Positions 52,366 through 61,410 of a stretch of 64,000 nucleotides of DNA are shown piece after piece (position 1 is the stretch's first letter; the number at the start of each line of letters is the position of its first letter). Source of the stretch: Candidatus Aminicenantes bacterium JdFR-78 (lineage in GTDB: Bacteria > Acidobacteriota > Aminicenantia > JdFR-78); assembly GCA_002010665.1 (NCBI GenBank), contig MTON01000024.1, positions 140,999-204,998 on the forward strand, read 5' to 3'. The translations under genes and the position numbers were made by a program. The notes under the pieces are model-generated. The model made no database searches, was not told where the DNA came from, and was given only the letters and a program-made list of their open reading frames with translations.

Positions 52366-53445
52366 TTATCCCAATTTTTTCTTTAAAAAAGATATAAATT
52401 TTTCTCTATATGGAAAAAGTGCAGGAGTTCCTCCTGTATGAAGAAAAACTATATTCTCTCCTTCTCTAAAATATCCATTTTTAATTAGATCGAGCATTCC
52501 TGCCATAGCTTTTCCTGTATATACAGGATCAAGAAAGATACCCTCCTCTCGTGCAAGAAAAGCAATCGCTTGCGCTACCTCTTGATTAAGCACACCATAC
52601 CCTTCCTTTAAATAATCATCGAAAACAATTATCTCTTTATCTTCAATTTTTTCCTTGATGTTAATTGCTGATAAAGTATGTTCTATTATGTTTTTCACAT
52701 ATTTTCTCATTGTTTCTTTGTCTTCAGAGACGCATATTCCAACAATTCTTGTCCAGGGAGAAAGCAATTTTGCTCCAATTATTAAACCAGCCTGAGTGCT
52801 TCCTGAACCTGTTGCAATAATAACAGAATCAATTTTAATTTTTTCAGCCATTGTCTGTTCATATAATTCTAAAAATACCTCTAAATAAGCAATTGCTCCC
52901 AATGGAACACTCATTGAACCCTCAACTAAGGACCCCCCAATTGGAGCAATATATGGAGTATTTCCTTTTTGTTTTTCCTTTTTTACTATTTCCTCTACAA
53001 AGTCTTTTACATCACTAAGCTCCATTGTCTTTTTTTCTTTTTCAACTTCAATGATTTTAATTTCTGCATCCAAAATAAGATCAAGTAAAAGATTTCCATC
53101 GTATTCTTTTGAAAAAGCTGGTTTTTTAAAAAGCAATAACACTGGCTTTATTTTTAATTTCTTCGCTGCAGCTGTAAGCTGTCTGCACCAGTTAGATTGG
53201 ACTCCAGCCCATGTAATTACACAATTTGCTTTCTGGTGTAAAACATCAGCCATTATGAATTCTAATTTTCGAGTTTTATTCCCTCCAAAAGCCAACCCAG
53301 TTTGGTCATCTCTTTTAATAAAAATATTATAATATTTAAACATTGCAGAAAGATTATTTAATTTTTCAAATGGCGTAGGTAAAAATGAAAGTTTTACTCT
53401 TGGAAATTTTTTAATTTTATTTTTCAAATCCTGAATCGAAATCAT
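52366..53445 (-). CDS. PLP-dependent D-cysteine desulfhydrase / ACC deaminase family protein
   Basis: FIKRDDQTGLAFGGNKTRKLEF (PLP Lys), TWAGVQSNWCRQLTAAAKKL, IIATGSGSTQAGLIIG, FLHTGGTPALFPY. Confidence 0.88.
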   Translation of the reverse strand: MISIQDLKNKIKKFPRVKLSFLPTPFEKLNNLSAMFKYYNIFIKRDDQTGLAFGGNKTRKLEFIMADVLHQKANCVITWAGVQSNWCRQLTAAAKKLKIKPVLLLFKKPAFSKEYDGNLLLDLILDAEIKIIEVEKEKKTMELSDVKDFVEEIVKKEKQKGNTPYIAPIGGSLVEGSMSVPLGAIAYLEVFLELYEQTMAEKIKIDSVIIATGSGSTQAGLIIGAKLLSPWTRIVGICVSEDKETMRKYVKNIIEHTLSAINIKEKIEDKEIIVFDDYLKEGYGVLNQEVAQAIAFLAREEGIFLDPVYTGKAMAGMLDLIKNGYFREGENIVFLHTGGTPALFPYREKFISFLKKKLG

Positions 53446-53467
53446 TTCCTTTCTCCTAGGTTTTCTA

Positions 53468-53776
53468 CTAATCCATTATATCTTTTTTTATCCTCTCAAA
53501 TTCCTCTCTATCAATTTCTCCTCGAGCATATCTCTTTTTAAGGATATCAAGAGCAGTTTCATCTTTACTTTGTTTAGCAAACCACTTAATAAAAAATATT
53601 AAGATAATAATTATTATTGCCCATCCCATAACCCAGATTATTCCCCATAAACCACTCCACACCCAGTTTTTTGTCCACCACCATATTTTTATTCCTTTCC
53701 TAAAGATTAATTTCTCTTTCTTTTCCTGATACTGCCTCAAGGGAACTAGCAAATTCTTCAGGTCTTTGAGATCCAA
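53468..53776 (-). CDS. Small membrane protein with SHOCT domain (start uncertain)
   Basis: TM segment and C-terminal ALDILKKRYARGEIDREEFERIKKDIMD; ORF overlaps the upstream gene by 77 nt, so the true start is probably internal. Confidence 0.7.
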   Translation of the reverse strand: MDLKDLKNLLVPLRQYQEKKEKLIFRKGIKIWWWTKNWVWSGLWGIIWVMGWAIIIIILIFFIKWFAKQSKDETALDILKKRYARGEIDREEFERIKKDIMD

Positions 53777-54227
53777 TTAATAATTGCTTTCCATCTATAA
53801 ATTCAATTTGAACTCCGCGATTTCCCCTAATATTATAGGCTTTTCCATGTTTTCCATAACGTATTCCCCATCCACCATATTCTTTAATAGGATGATAAGT
53901 TACAACTTTGAATTTTTTTATTCTCTCATAGGGAAATTTTTCAAAAGAAAAATGGAAAGGGTAAAAACGAATATAGAGTGCATCAGCTCGAACCTCTGTT
54001 ATAAGTTTTGTTGAAAAAAATAAAATAGGAAATCCAATTCCGAAAATTAACCAGAATATAACAACAATAATATCAGACACAGGTTCTTTCCCCAAAGGCT
54101 TTCCTAATAATACCTGTGTTCCAAACCAGTACCAGAAAAAACCAGAAATTGAAAGAATAAGAAGTCGAATCCATATTTGATTAAATCTCTGAACTTCTCT
54201 GAAATAGACAATTTTTGAATCAGGCAT
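53700..54227 (-). CDS. Two-TM membrane protein (DUF6141-like)
   Basis: REVQRFNQIWIRLLILSISGFFWYWFG ... YHPIKEYGGWGIRYGKHGKAYNIRGNRGVQIEFIDGKQLLIGSQRPEEFASSL. Confidence 0.65.
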   Translation of the reverse strand: MPDSKIVYFREVQRFNQIWIRLLILSISGFFWYWFGTQVLLGKPLGKEPVSDIIVVIFWLIFGIGFPILFFSTKLITEVRADALYIRFYPFHFSFEKFPYERIKKFKVVTYHPIKEYGGWGIRYGKHGKAYNIRGNRGVQIEFIDGKQLLIGSQRPEEFASSLEAVSGKEREINL

Positions 54228-54295
54228 TTTGATTTTTCCTAAAATACTATAACTTCAACCTTTCCCTTTTTCAAGCGATAAAATAAAAAACTCGA

Positions 54296-54787
54296 TCATT
54301 CTTTTTTCGAATAAATAAATTCTTTTTTCAATGAATAAGTATACGGAAGATTTCTGTTTTTCCAACCATTAATAGTTCTGTGACCTTGTTCATCTTTTTC
54401 TCCTTCAAATCCCTCCTTTATACTGAATACATTGAGGAAACCCGCCTTTCTTGCAATGCTTGCAGCTTTTAAGCTTCTCTTACCACTTCGACAAATAAAA
54501 ATTAAAGTATCGGTTTTTGTAAAACGAGCTTTTAAATCTTGGATGAAATTTTTATTTGGTATTAATTTCTGTTTCTCTTCAGACCAGAACATTAAAGGGA
54601 TATTATACGCTTTTTCTGGATGTCCAATAAAAACATATTCTGCGATACTTCTTACATCAACCAGATACGTTCTTGGATTCTTGAGCATTTTGTAAGCCTC
54701 ATCAGGTAAAATTTCTTCAATATCTTGAGCAATAGAAAAACTAAAGATTGAGAGAAGAATAATAAAAAATAAATTTGACTTTCTCAT
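54296..54787 (-). CDS. Secreted rhodanese-like domain protein
   Basis: Signal peptide, ILPDEAYKMLKNPRTYLVDVRSIAEYVFIGHPEKAYNIP, active-site CRSGKRSLKAA; start at MRKSNLFF preceded by GAGGTGGG. Confidence 0.88.
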   Translation of the reverse strand: MRKSNLFFIILLSIFSFSIAQDIEEILPDEAYKMLKNPRTYLVDVRSIAEYVFIGHPEKAYNIPLMFWSEEKQKLIPNKNFIQDLKARFTKTDTLIFICRSGKRSLKAASIARKAGFLNVFSIKEGFEGEKDEQGHRTINGWKNRNLPYTYSLKKEFIYSKKE

Positions 54788-54927
54788 ACCCACCTCTTTT
54801 TTCTGAATTCTAAATTTTAACAAATTATATATCATTTCCATTGGACAGAGTCAATTTTTGGAAAAAATTATAAAAATTAATATTTGACAGGATAATTTTA
54901 TTTTTATAACTTTATATTTGAGTAAAA

Positions 54928-55323
54928 ATGAGTGAATATACTGAAAAACATGCAAAATCTGGATTAAAGGAAAAGTTACCCAAAATTGAATGTTTTCCTA
55001 ATCAATTTGAGGGATACGAAATAAAAATTGAAATTCCTGAATTTACCTCTGTATGCCCTAAAACCGGACTCCCTGATTTTGGAAAAATAACCATTAGATA
55101 CATGCCCGACAAATACTGTGTGGAATTAAAATCATTGAAAATGTATATTTTGGGTTACAGAAATCTTGGAATTTTTTATGAAAACGCAGTTAATAGGATA
55201 CTTGAAGACTTTGTTAAGGCTTGTAAACCAAAATGGGCAATTGTAACTGGTGAATTTAATCCAAGAGGAGGAATAAAGTCAATTGTTGAAGCAAGATATC
55301 CACGGAACAGAAGTGAAAAGTGA
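54928..55323 (+). CDS. queF: NADPH-dependent 7-cyano-7-deazaguanine reductase
   Basis: EFTSVCPKTGLPDFGKITIRYMPDKYCVELKSLKMYILGYRNLGIFYENAVNRILEDFV. Confidence 0.95.
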   Translation: MSEYTEKHAKSGLKEKLPKIECFPNQFEGYEIKIEIPEFTSVCPKTGLPDFGKITIRYMPDKYCVELKSLKMYILGYRNLGIFYENAVNRILEDFVKACKPKWAIVTGEFNPRGGIKSIVEARYPRNRSEK

Positions 55324-55326
55324 GGT

Positions 55327-55355
55327 TTGACAATAAAAAAAATATATTCTATAAT
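55327..55355 (+). promoter_or_regulatory. Perfect consensus sigma70 promoter for ssrA
   Basis: TTGACA (55327-55332), N17, TATAAT (55350-55355), with the mature tmRNA 5' end about 16 nt downstream of the -10. Confidence 0.9.
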
Positions 55356-55371
55356 TTTAAAGTGATTGACT

Positions 55372-55721
55372 GGGGGCGAAAAGGGCTCGACGGAGATAAT
55401 GAGGCGGAAGCAGCATGCCGAGGTTCCACCAACCTCGTTAAAAAGGTGGAAAAAAAGAAGTGCAGAAACTCTGCCTGTCGCTGCCTAAAAAGTAAGGCAG
55501 CCATCCCTTTAGCCTTTTCCCGCGGGGCTTGAGGGATGTCGGTGAGCGGGATAGCGACCCGGATTTGTCCTGAGTCCGGGAAGCGAAACTTTATCAGGAC
55601 TAGTCGATGGGTGTTTTGCCTCTTCGAACCCCATCGATGAAGATTTAAGAAGAGGATAAGCATGTAGAACCTTCTCGCCGAAGATCTCCGGACGCGGGTT
55701 CGATTCCCGCCGCCTCCACCA
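55372..55721 (+). ncRNA. ssrA: Transfer-messenger RNA (tmRNA)
   Basis: 5' GGGGGCGAAAAGGGCTCGACGGAGATAATGAGG and 3' GGACGCGGGTTCGATTCCCGCCGCCTCCACCA form the tRNA-like domain; tag ORF ends GCAGAAACTCTGCCTGTCGCTGCCTAA with stop codon in a GCTGCC/GGCAGC hairpin loop. Confidence 0.95.
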
Positions 55722-55736
55722 CAATTAATAAAGATA

Positions 55737-56855
55737 ATGAAGAAGAAATATCTGCTATTAATAATTTTTTTATATTTAATACCAAGCTTAGAGGGGCTAA
55801 CTCTTAAGGTTAGGTACGCTGACCATCCTGATTTTACTCGAGTTGTCATAGAATCTTACACAGCTTTCTCTTATCAGATTTATACCACTCCTGGAAAAAT
55901 TGATGTAGTAATTAATGGAAATTTTACTTTTGGAATTCAACGAAAAAAAGTCCATAGCAGAATTTTAAAAGAATTCTATTGGGAAAAGAACGGTTCAAAT
56001 ACTATTTTTAAAGTAATCCTTAAAAAAGACAGATTCACCATTGATTATTTCACTTTAATAAATCCTTTTAGACTTGTACTCGATATAAAAGAATTATCTT
56101 CGCCTGTTATTCCTGAATTGGAAGGGAAAGGAGCTGGAGGGATATCTAATTTAAATAGAGGCATCCGCTATACGAAAACCATTATTATTGACCCAGGACA
56201 TGGGGGTTCTGATAGAGGAGCAAGAGGACCTTCTGGTCTTCTGGAAAAGAATGTCACCTTAGCAATCGCAAAAGAATTAAAATCAATTATAGAAAGAAAC
56301 TTACCAGTAAGAGTAGTTCTTACAAGAACAGAAGATATAAATATTTCATTGGAGGATAGAGCATCCATAGCAAATAATCAAAAAGCAGATATGTTCATAA
56401 GTATTCATACAAATGCTTCTTATCGAAAATCAGCGCATGGTTCTGAAACCTATTTTTTAAGCTTGCACGCAAGTGACGAAGAAACAAGAAGACTTGCTTA
56501 TTTTGAGAATAATTCTGATAAATTAGAAGATGAAATTTTCCCTGAAAATGCAGAGGATATAAAATTAATTCTCTGGGATCTGGCACAAACTTCCTATCTG
56601 AAACAGAGCAGTCAGCTGGCAGAGACTATTCAGAATGAGCTGAATTATCTTCTTGGAACAACCAATAGAGGAATTAAACAAGCTCCTTTTAAAGTTCTAT
56701 CAAATGTTGCTATGCCTGCTGTTTTAATAGAAGTGGCATTTATAACCAATCCCGAGGAAGAAAAGAAACTTTCTTCTGTAAAATTCCAGCGTCAGGTTGC
56801 ACTTGCAATTTTTAGAGGCATAATTAATTATTTAAAATCAACAGAAGTTAAATAA
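55737..56855 (+). CDS. N-acetylmuramoyl-L-alanine amidase (AMIN + Amidase_3)
   Basis: N-terminal AMIN-like region; TIIIDPGHGGSDRGARGPSGLLEKNVTLAIAKEL, FISIHTNAS, VLIEVAFITNPEEEKKL. Confidence 0.93.
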   Translation: MKKKYLLLIIFLYLIPSLEGLTLKVRYADHPDFTRVVIESYTAFSYQIYTTPGKIDVVINGNFTFGIQRKKVHSRILKEFYWEKNGSNTIFKVILKKDRFTIDYFTLINPFRLVLDIKELSSPVIPELEGKGAGGISNLNRGIRYTKTIIIDPGHGGSDRGARGPSGLLEKNVTLAIAKELKSIIERNLPVRVVLTRTEDINISLEDRASIANNQKADMFISIHTNASYRKSAHGSETYFLSLHASDEETRRLAYFENNSDKLEDEIFPENAEDIKLILWDLAQTSYLKQSSQLAETIQNELNYLLGTTNRGIKQAPFKVLSNVAMPAVLIEVAFITNPEEEKKLSSVKFQRQVALAIFRGIINYLKSTEVK

Positions 56856-57443
56856 ATGAAAAGGAAAGAGAGAATTTTGCTGATATCTCTTTTTATAATA
56901 GTTTGTATTCTCATTATTTTAATAATTTTAAGTTTGAAAACAGAAAAAATTAAAGTTAGTAGGGAGGTAACTCAGACCTATTTTCCAAACATTGAAGAAA
57001 CCACAGAAAAACGAGAAGTGACCATTTTCTTTCCCTCTGAAGAAGACTCTTTGCTTTATCCAGAAGCAAGAGAAATTTATTTAACTCCTTCTCTTATACA
57101 ACAAGCGAAACAGGTCATTTTAGAACTAATAAAAGGGCCAGAAAATAACCATTTACCCACACTTCCTCCAACCACAAAATTAAGGGAAATTTTCATTACA
57201 AATGACGGAACTGCTTACATTGACTTCTCAAAGGAGATTTATCAACAACACCCAGGAGGTTCAGAGGCTGAGATAATATCCATATACGCTATAGTTAATT
57301 CTTTAACTTATAATTTTCCTCAGATAAAAAGAGTCCAGATCTTGATCGAAGGTCTGGAGAAAGAAACTTTGAACGGACATATAGATTTGACAAAACCTTT
57401 TTCCCCTCGTTTTAATCTAATAGCCTCAAATAAAGAACCCTGA
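56856..57443 (+). CDS. GerMN domain protein
   Basis: TM anchor; VTIFFPSEEDSLLYPEAREIYL ... KQVILELIKGPENNHLPTLPPTTKLREIFITNDGTAYIDFSKEI. Confidence 0.85.
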   Translation: MKRKERILLISLFIIVCILIILIILSLKTEKIKVSREVTQTYFPNIEETTEKREVTIFFPSEEDSLLYPEAREIYLTPSLIQQAKQVILELIKGPENNHLPTLPPTTKLREIFITNDGTAYIDFSKEIYQQHPGGSEAEIISIYAIVNSLTYNFPQIKRVQILIEGLEKETLNGHIDLTKPFSPRFNLIASNKEP

Positions 57444-57460
57444 AAGCATTTTAAATTAAA

Positions 57461-58771
57461 ATGACTCTACCCAAAGTTGCAATTATTGGCTTTCCAAATG
57501 TAGGAAAATCTACCCTTTTTAATAGAATTCTCGGAAGAAAAAAGGCTTTGGTGCACTCGTTACCAGGCATGACAAGGGATAAAATATACGGAATAGCAGA
57601 ATGGAAAAATAAGAGATTTGAGTTAATTGATACTGGAGGACTATTCAGTAATTCTGAAGAGCCATTATCTGAACTTGTTGAAAAAAAGGCAATAGAAGCA
57701 GCAGAAGAGGCAGATGTTATATTATTTGTAATCGATGGACGCAGAGAAATTCTTCCAGGTGAAGAAGAATTATTTGTTTTACTTAAAAAATTAAACAAAC
57801 CTATATTAATCGTTGTGAATAAAATAGATACCCTATCTGCAAAAAGAAAACATGTTGATGCGTATAAATTCGGAAGCGAAAAAATTCTATTTATTTCAGC
57901 TGAACATAAAAAAGGAATTGAAGAATTGAAAGATTGTTTAATTAAATATTTACCTGAAGGAAAAAAGGATAAAATCTCAGAAAAACCAGTTAAAATTGCA
58001 ATAGTGGGGAGAATAAATGTAGGTAAGTCCTCTCTTATTAACAGATTACTCGGAGAAGAAAGATTAATAGTTAGTGAAATACCAGGAACAACAAGGGACA
58101 GTGTGGATACCCTTGTAAAAAGAGAAGGAAAATATTTTATTCTGATTGATACAGCGGGCATAAGAAGGCTTGGAAAAACTAAAGATAAAAAAGAAAAAGC
58201 AGCTATAATTAAAGCAAAGAAAAATATAAAAGAAGCTGACGTTATCTGTCTTGTTCTTGATGCTCTGGAGTCCCCTACTCATCAAGATGCAACAATTGCT
58301 CAATTGGCAGCTCTATCTTGGAAGCCTTTAATTGTTGCTGTAAACAAATGGGATTTAATTCCAAAGAATCAGCAAAATACGGTGATTTTTGAGGAAAGAA
58401 TTTACCAAAAATTATCCTTTGTGAGTTATGCACCTTTAATCTTTGTTTCTGCAGTTACAGGAAAAAGAGTTGTTAAAATTCTCGATCTTTCCCTCCAAGT
58501 TTATGAAAATAGTTTTAAAAGAATTCCTACTCCTCAGTTAAATAGATTCTTACACGAAATTATTAAATCTAATCCTCCTATTACGAAAAAGAGAGAACCT
58601 ATTAAAATTAAATATATGGTTCAGACTGGCGTTCATCCGCCCACTTTCTCTCTATATTCCTCAAAAAAGCAACCTCTTCTTCCAAATTATGAGAAATTCT
58701 TTACAAATAAGATGAGAGAAGAATTTGATTTATGGGGAACACCTATAAAACTTATTATTAAAAGGAAATAA
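57461..58771 (+). CDS. der: Ribosome biogenesis GTPase Der (EngA)
   Basis: Tandem G domains: GFPNVGKSTLFNRILGRKKALVHSLPGMTRDKIYG and GRINVGKSSLINRLLGEERLIVSEIPGTTRDSVDT; C-terminal KH-like domain. Confidence 0.97.
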   Translation: MTLPKVAIIGFPNVGKSTLFNRILGRKKALVHSLPGMTRDKIYGIAEWKNKRFELIDTGGLFSNSEEPLSELVEKKAIEAAEEADVILFVIDGRREILPGEEELFVLLKKLNKPILIVVNKIDTLSAKRKHVDAYKFGSEKILFISAEHKKGIEELKDCLIKYLPEGKKDKISEKPVKIAIVGRINVGKSSLINRLLGEERLIVSEIPGTTRDSVDTLVKREGKYFILIDTAGIRRLGKTKDKKEKAAIIKAKKNIKEADVICLVLDALESPTHQDATIAQLAALSWKPLIVAVNKWDLIPKNQQNTVIFEERIYQKLSFVSYAPLIFVSAVTGKRVVKILDLSLQVYENSFKRIPTPQLNRFLHEIIKSNPPITKKREPIKIKYMVQTGVHPPTFSLYSSKKQPLLPNYEKFFTNKMREEFDLWGTPIKLIIKRK

Positions 58772-58849
58772 AAAATTAATATTGATTTATAATAGATTAA
58801 ATATTATCTTATAAATTCAATATTTTTAGTTAACTAGGAGGAGAAATAC

Positions 58850-60376
58850 ATGAAAAGAGTTTTAATAAGTGTTTATGATAAAACTGGACTTATTGAATTT
58901 AGCAAATTTTTAGTAGAAAATGAATGGGAAATAATAGCTACCAGAGGGACTTCAAAATTTCTCGAAAAAAATAAAATACCAAATACTCCTATCGAAAAAT
59001 TAATCAATTTTCCTGAACTTCTGGGGGGTCGAGTTAAAACACTCCATCCATTTCTTTTTAGTGCGATTTTAGCTCGAAGAAATAGGGAAAAAGACTTAGA
59101 AGAGATAGAGAAATTTAATATTAAACCAATTGATATGGTTGTAGTAAATCTATACCCTTTTAAGGAAGCTACTTCAAGAGAAGAGTTAAAACTTGATGAT
59201 GCCTTAGAATTTATAGATATTGGAGGAGTTTCTTTAATTAGGGCATCAGCTAAGAACTTTAAAGACGTAATTGTTGTTGTTGACCCAAATGACTATTCCG
59301 AGATTACTCGTTTATTAAAAGAAGAAAAGGACATAAGTTTTAATAAAAGAATTGAATTTGCTAAAAAAGCTTTTCAAATCACCTCGGAATATGATTCTTA
59401 TATCTTCAATTATTTAAACTCTCTTACAGAAAAGAAAGAATTTTTTACACCCGTAATAAATTTAAGTTTATTAAAAATTCAGGAATTGAGGTATGGCGAG
59501 AATCCCCATCAAAAGGGAGCTTTATATAGTGAACCGGATTCCCCTTTTTTTCAGAATATGATCAAATATCAAGGTAAGGAATTATCTTTTAATAATTTAC
59601 TTGATATAAATTCAGCATATGAATTATGCATGGAATTCAAAGAGCCTTTCTGCTGTATAATTAAACACAACAGCCCATGTGGTGCTGCATTAGGTAAAAA
59701 TGCTCTTGAGTCCTTTGAAAAAGCTCTTCAGACTGACCCACTTTCTGCTTTCGGAGGAATAATAGGTTTTAATTGTGCTGTAGATGAACAGGTTGCTTCA
59801 GAAATAGTAAAATCTTTTTATGAAGTTGTAATAGCTCCTGAATTTTCGGAAAAAGCACTTGAAATATTTCAGATTAAAAAGAACTTAAGGGTCGTGAAAT
59901 TCCCTTTCGGAATTCTGAATGAAATGGATTTTAAAAGAATAACTGGAGGTTGGCTTGTTCAAGAAAAAGATAGTATTGATTATGTGAAAGAAAAACTAAG
60001 AGTGGTAACGAAGAAAAGACCTTCTGAGAAGGAACTCAAAGATTTACTCTTTGCATGGAAAGTTGTAAAATATGTAAAATCCAATGCTATTGTCTTTGCT
60101 AAAGATCTGCAAACAGTTGGAATTGGTGCAGGTCAGATGAGCAGGGTTGATGCAGCAAAAGTTGCAATCTCAAAAGCTCGACTTCCTCTTAAAAATTCAG
60201 TTGTAGCTTCAGATGCCTTTTTCCCGTTTCCTGATGCTTTAGAAGAGTGCATTAAGGCAGGCGCTTCTGCATTTATCCAGCCCGGAGGTTCAATTCGAGA
60301 TGAAGAAGTTATAAAAACAGCGGATAATTATGGTGTTTCAATGATATTTACAGGAATAAGACATTTCCGACATTAA
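58850..60376 (+). CDS. purH: Bifunctional AICAR formyltransferase / IMP cyclohydrolase
   Basis: RVLISVYDKTGLIEFSKFL, GGRVKTLHPFLFSAILARR, LRYGENPHQKGALY, IKHNSPCGAALG, GIGAGQMSRVDAAKVA, SDAFFPFPDALEECIKAGASAFIQPGGSIRDEEVI. Confidence 0.97.
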   Translation: MKRVLISVYDKTGLIEFSKFLVENEWEIIATRGTSKFLEKNKIPNTPIEKLINFPELLGGRVKTLHPFLFSAILARRNREKDLEEIEKFNIKPIDMVVVNLYPFKEATSREELKLDDALEFIDIGGVSLIRASAKNFKDVIVVVDPNDYSEITRLLKEEKDISFNKRIEFAKKAFQITSEYDSYIFNYLNSLTEKKEFFTPVINLSLLKIQELRYGENPHQKGALYSEPDSPFFQNMIKYQGKELSFNNLLDINSAYELCMEFKEPFCCIIKHNSPCGAALGKNALESFEKALQTDPLSAFGGIIGFNCAVDEQVASEIVKSFYEVVIAPEFSEKALEIFQIKKNLRVVKFPFGILNEMDFKRITGGWLVQEKDSIDYVKEKLRVVTKKRPSEKELKDLLFAWKVVKYVKSNAIVFAKDLQTVGIGAGQMSRVDAAKVAISKARLPLKNSVVASDAFFPFPDALEECIKAGASAFIQPGGSIRDEEVIKTADNYGVSMIFTGIRHFRH

Positions 60377-60382
60377 CAATTA

Positions 60383-60859
60383 TCAAAACAAAGCTTTAAA
60401 AAAATAAAATGTCATTATCCCTGAAACAACTAATTTCAAAACAGTTCCAGTAATTATTCCTATGAAAACTCCCCATCCAGCTTTAAAAGCTCCATAAGTC
60501 TGCTTCCCGCTTATGACTTCGCCTACAAAAGCACCAAGAAAAGCTCCTATTATTATTCCCAGAGGTGGAAAATAAAAAAAACCAACAATCATTCCTATTA
60601 CTGCGCCCCAGAAACCAAATTTTGAAGCTCCAAATTTTTTTGCACCAAATGCAGGAATAACGAAGTCTATAGCTGTAACTAAAATGGTCAGTCCAGCCAT
60701 TGCAATGAGAAACTCAGGACTAAACACTTCCCATTTTTTTGAAATTGAAAGAGAGATAAGAGCTAAATAACTCAATGGTGGACCAGGAAGGCCAGGAACA
60801 ACGCACCCAATGATTCCTAAAATTATTAAGAGAATGCCAATAATAGTAAAAACAAACAC
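60383..60859 (-). CDS. DUF456 family membrane protein
   Basis: GIIGCVVPGLPGPPLSYLALI ... GAVIGMIVGFFYFPPLGIIIGAFLGAFVGEVISGK...AFKAGWGVFIG. Confidence 0.85.
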   Translation of the reverse strand: MFVFTIIGILLIILGIIGCVVPGLPGPPLSYLALISLSISKKWEVFSPEFLIAMAGLTILVTAIDFVIPAFGAKKFGASKFGFWGAVIGMIVGFFYFPPLGIIIGAFLGAFVGEVISGKQTYGAFKAGWGVFIGIITGTVLKLVVSGIMTFYFFKALF

Positions 60860-61383
60860 TATTTTGCAAGTTCTGCAAGTTTTTTCAGGTCAAGCAAATT
60901 GGCTATTTTTTTCAATTCTGATGTATCTTTTACATTATCTTCTGTTAAGTTAACTAGAAATCTATCCTTAACAAGAATTATTATCATAGCTTCTTCACTT
61001 CCATATTCATATTTCTCAACCCCAGGAAATCCCTTTACTGTTATCTTTTTCACATATTCTTCTGAAGAATCGATTTCAAAACTTGTCATCATTTTAAAGC
61101 TAGCATAGACCATAGGTATGTAACTTCCATCAATAATTTTAATTTCTAAATCCTTCTCACCTAATACATAACTTCTTTCCACCTGAGAAATCTTAAAATT
61201 TCCCATAGAAACTGTAGAGCCTTTTGGTTCTCCTTTAGCCTGCCATCCAGGAATATCAATTAAAAAATTAATTAATTTACGCCAATTTACTGGTTCTACT
61301 GGTTTTTGTGGCTGAGCAAAGAGATTAATAATAGAAATAAGAAGAACAGAACTAAAAAATAGAATTAAAATTTTCCTCTTCAT
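60859..61383 (-). CDS. Hypothetical secreted protein
   Basis: Signal peptide ending LFAQ; no recognised domain; 1-nt overlap with the DUF456 gene. Confidence 0.6.
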   Translation of the reverse strand: MKRKILILFFSSVLLISIINLFAQPQKPVEPVNWRKLINFLIDIPGWQAKGEPKGSTVSMGNFKISQVERSYVLGEKDLEIKIIDGSYIPMVYASFKMMTSFEIDSSEEYVKKITVKGFPGVEKYEYGSEEAMIIILVKDRFLVNLTEDNVKDTSELKKIANLLDLKKLAELAK

Positions 61384-61410
61384 AGTTTTCCTCCTCCATA
61401 AATTAAAGTT

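Noticed and set aside
54842-54927. preQ1 riboswitch upstream of queF
   Set aside because: The 86-nt gap is AT-rich, with a TTGACA promoter-like element but no preQ1-I/II consensus visible.
55349-55849. ORFs on the minus strand (55349-55849, 55509-55724) and plus strand (55320-55532) over the tmRNA
   Set aside because: They translate the ssrA RNA gene (e.g. GGGGGNRTRVRRSSARR is the reverse of the T-arm region), a well-known spurious ORF class.
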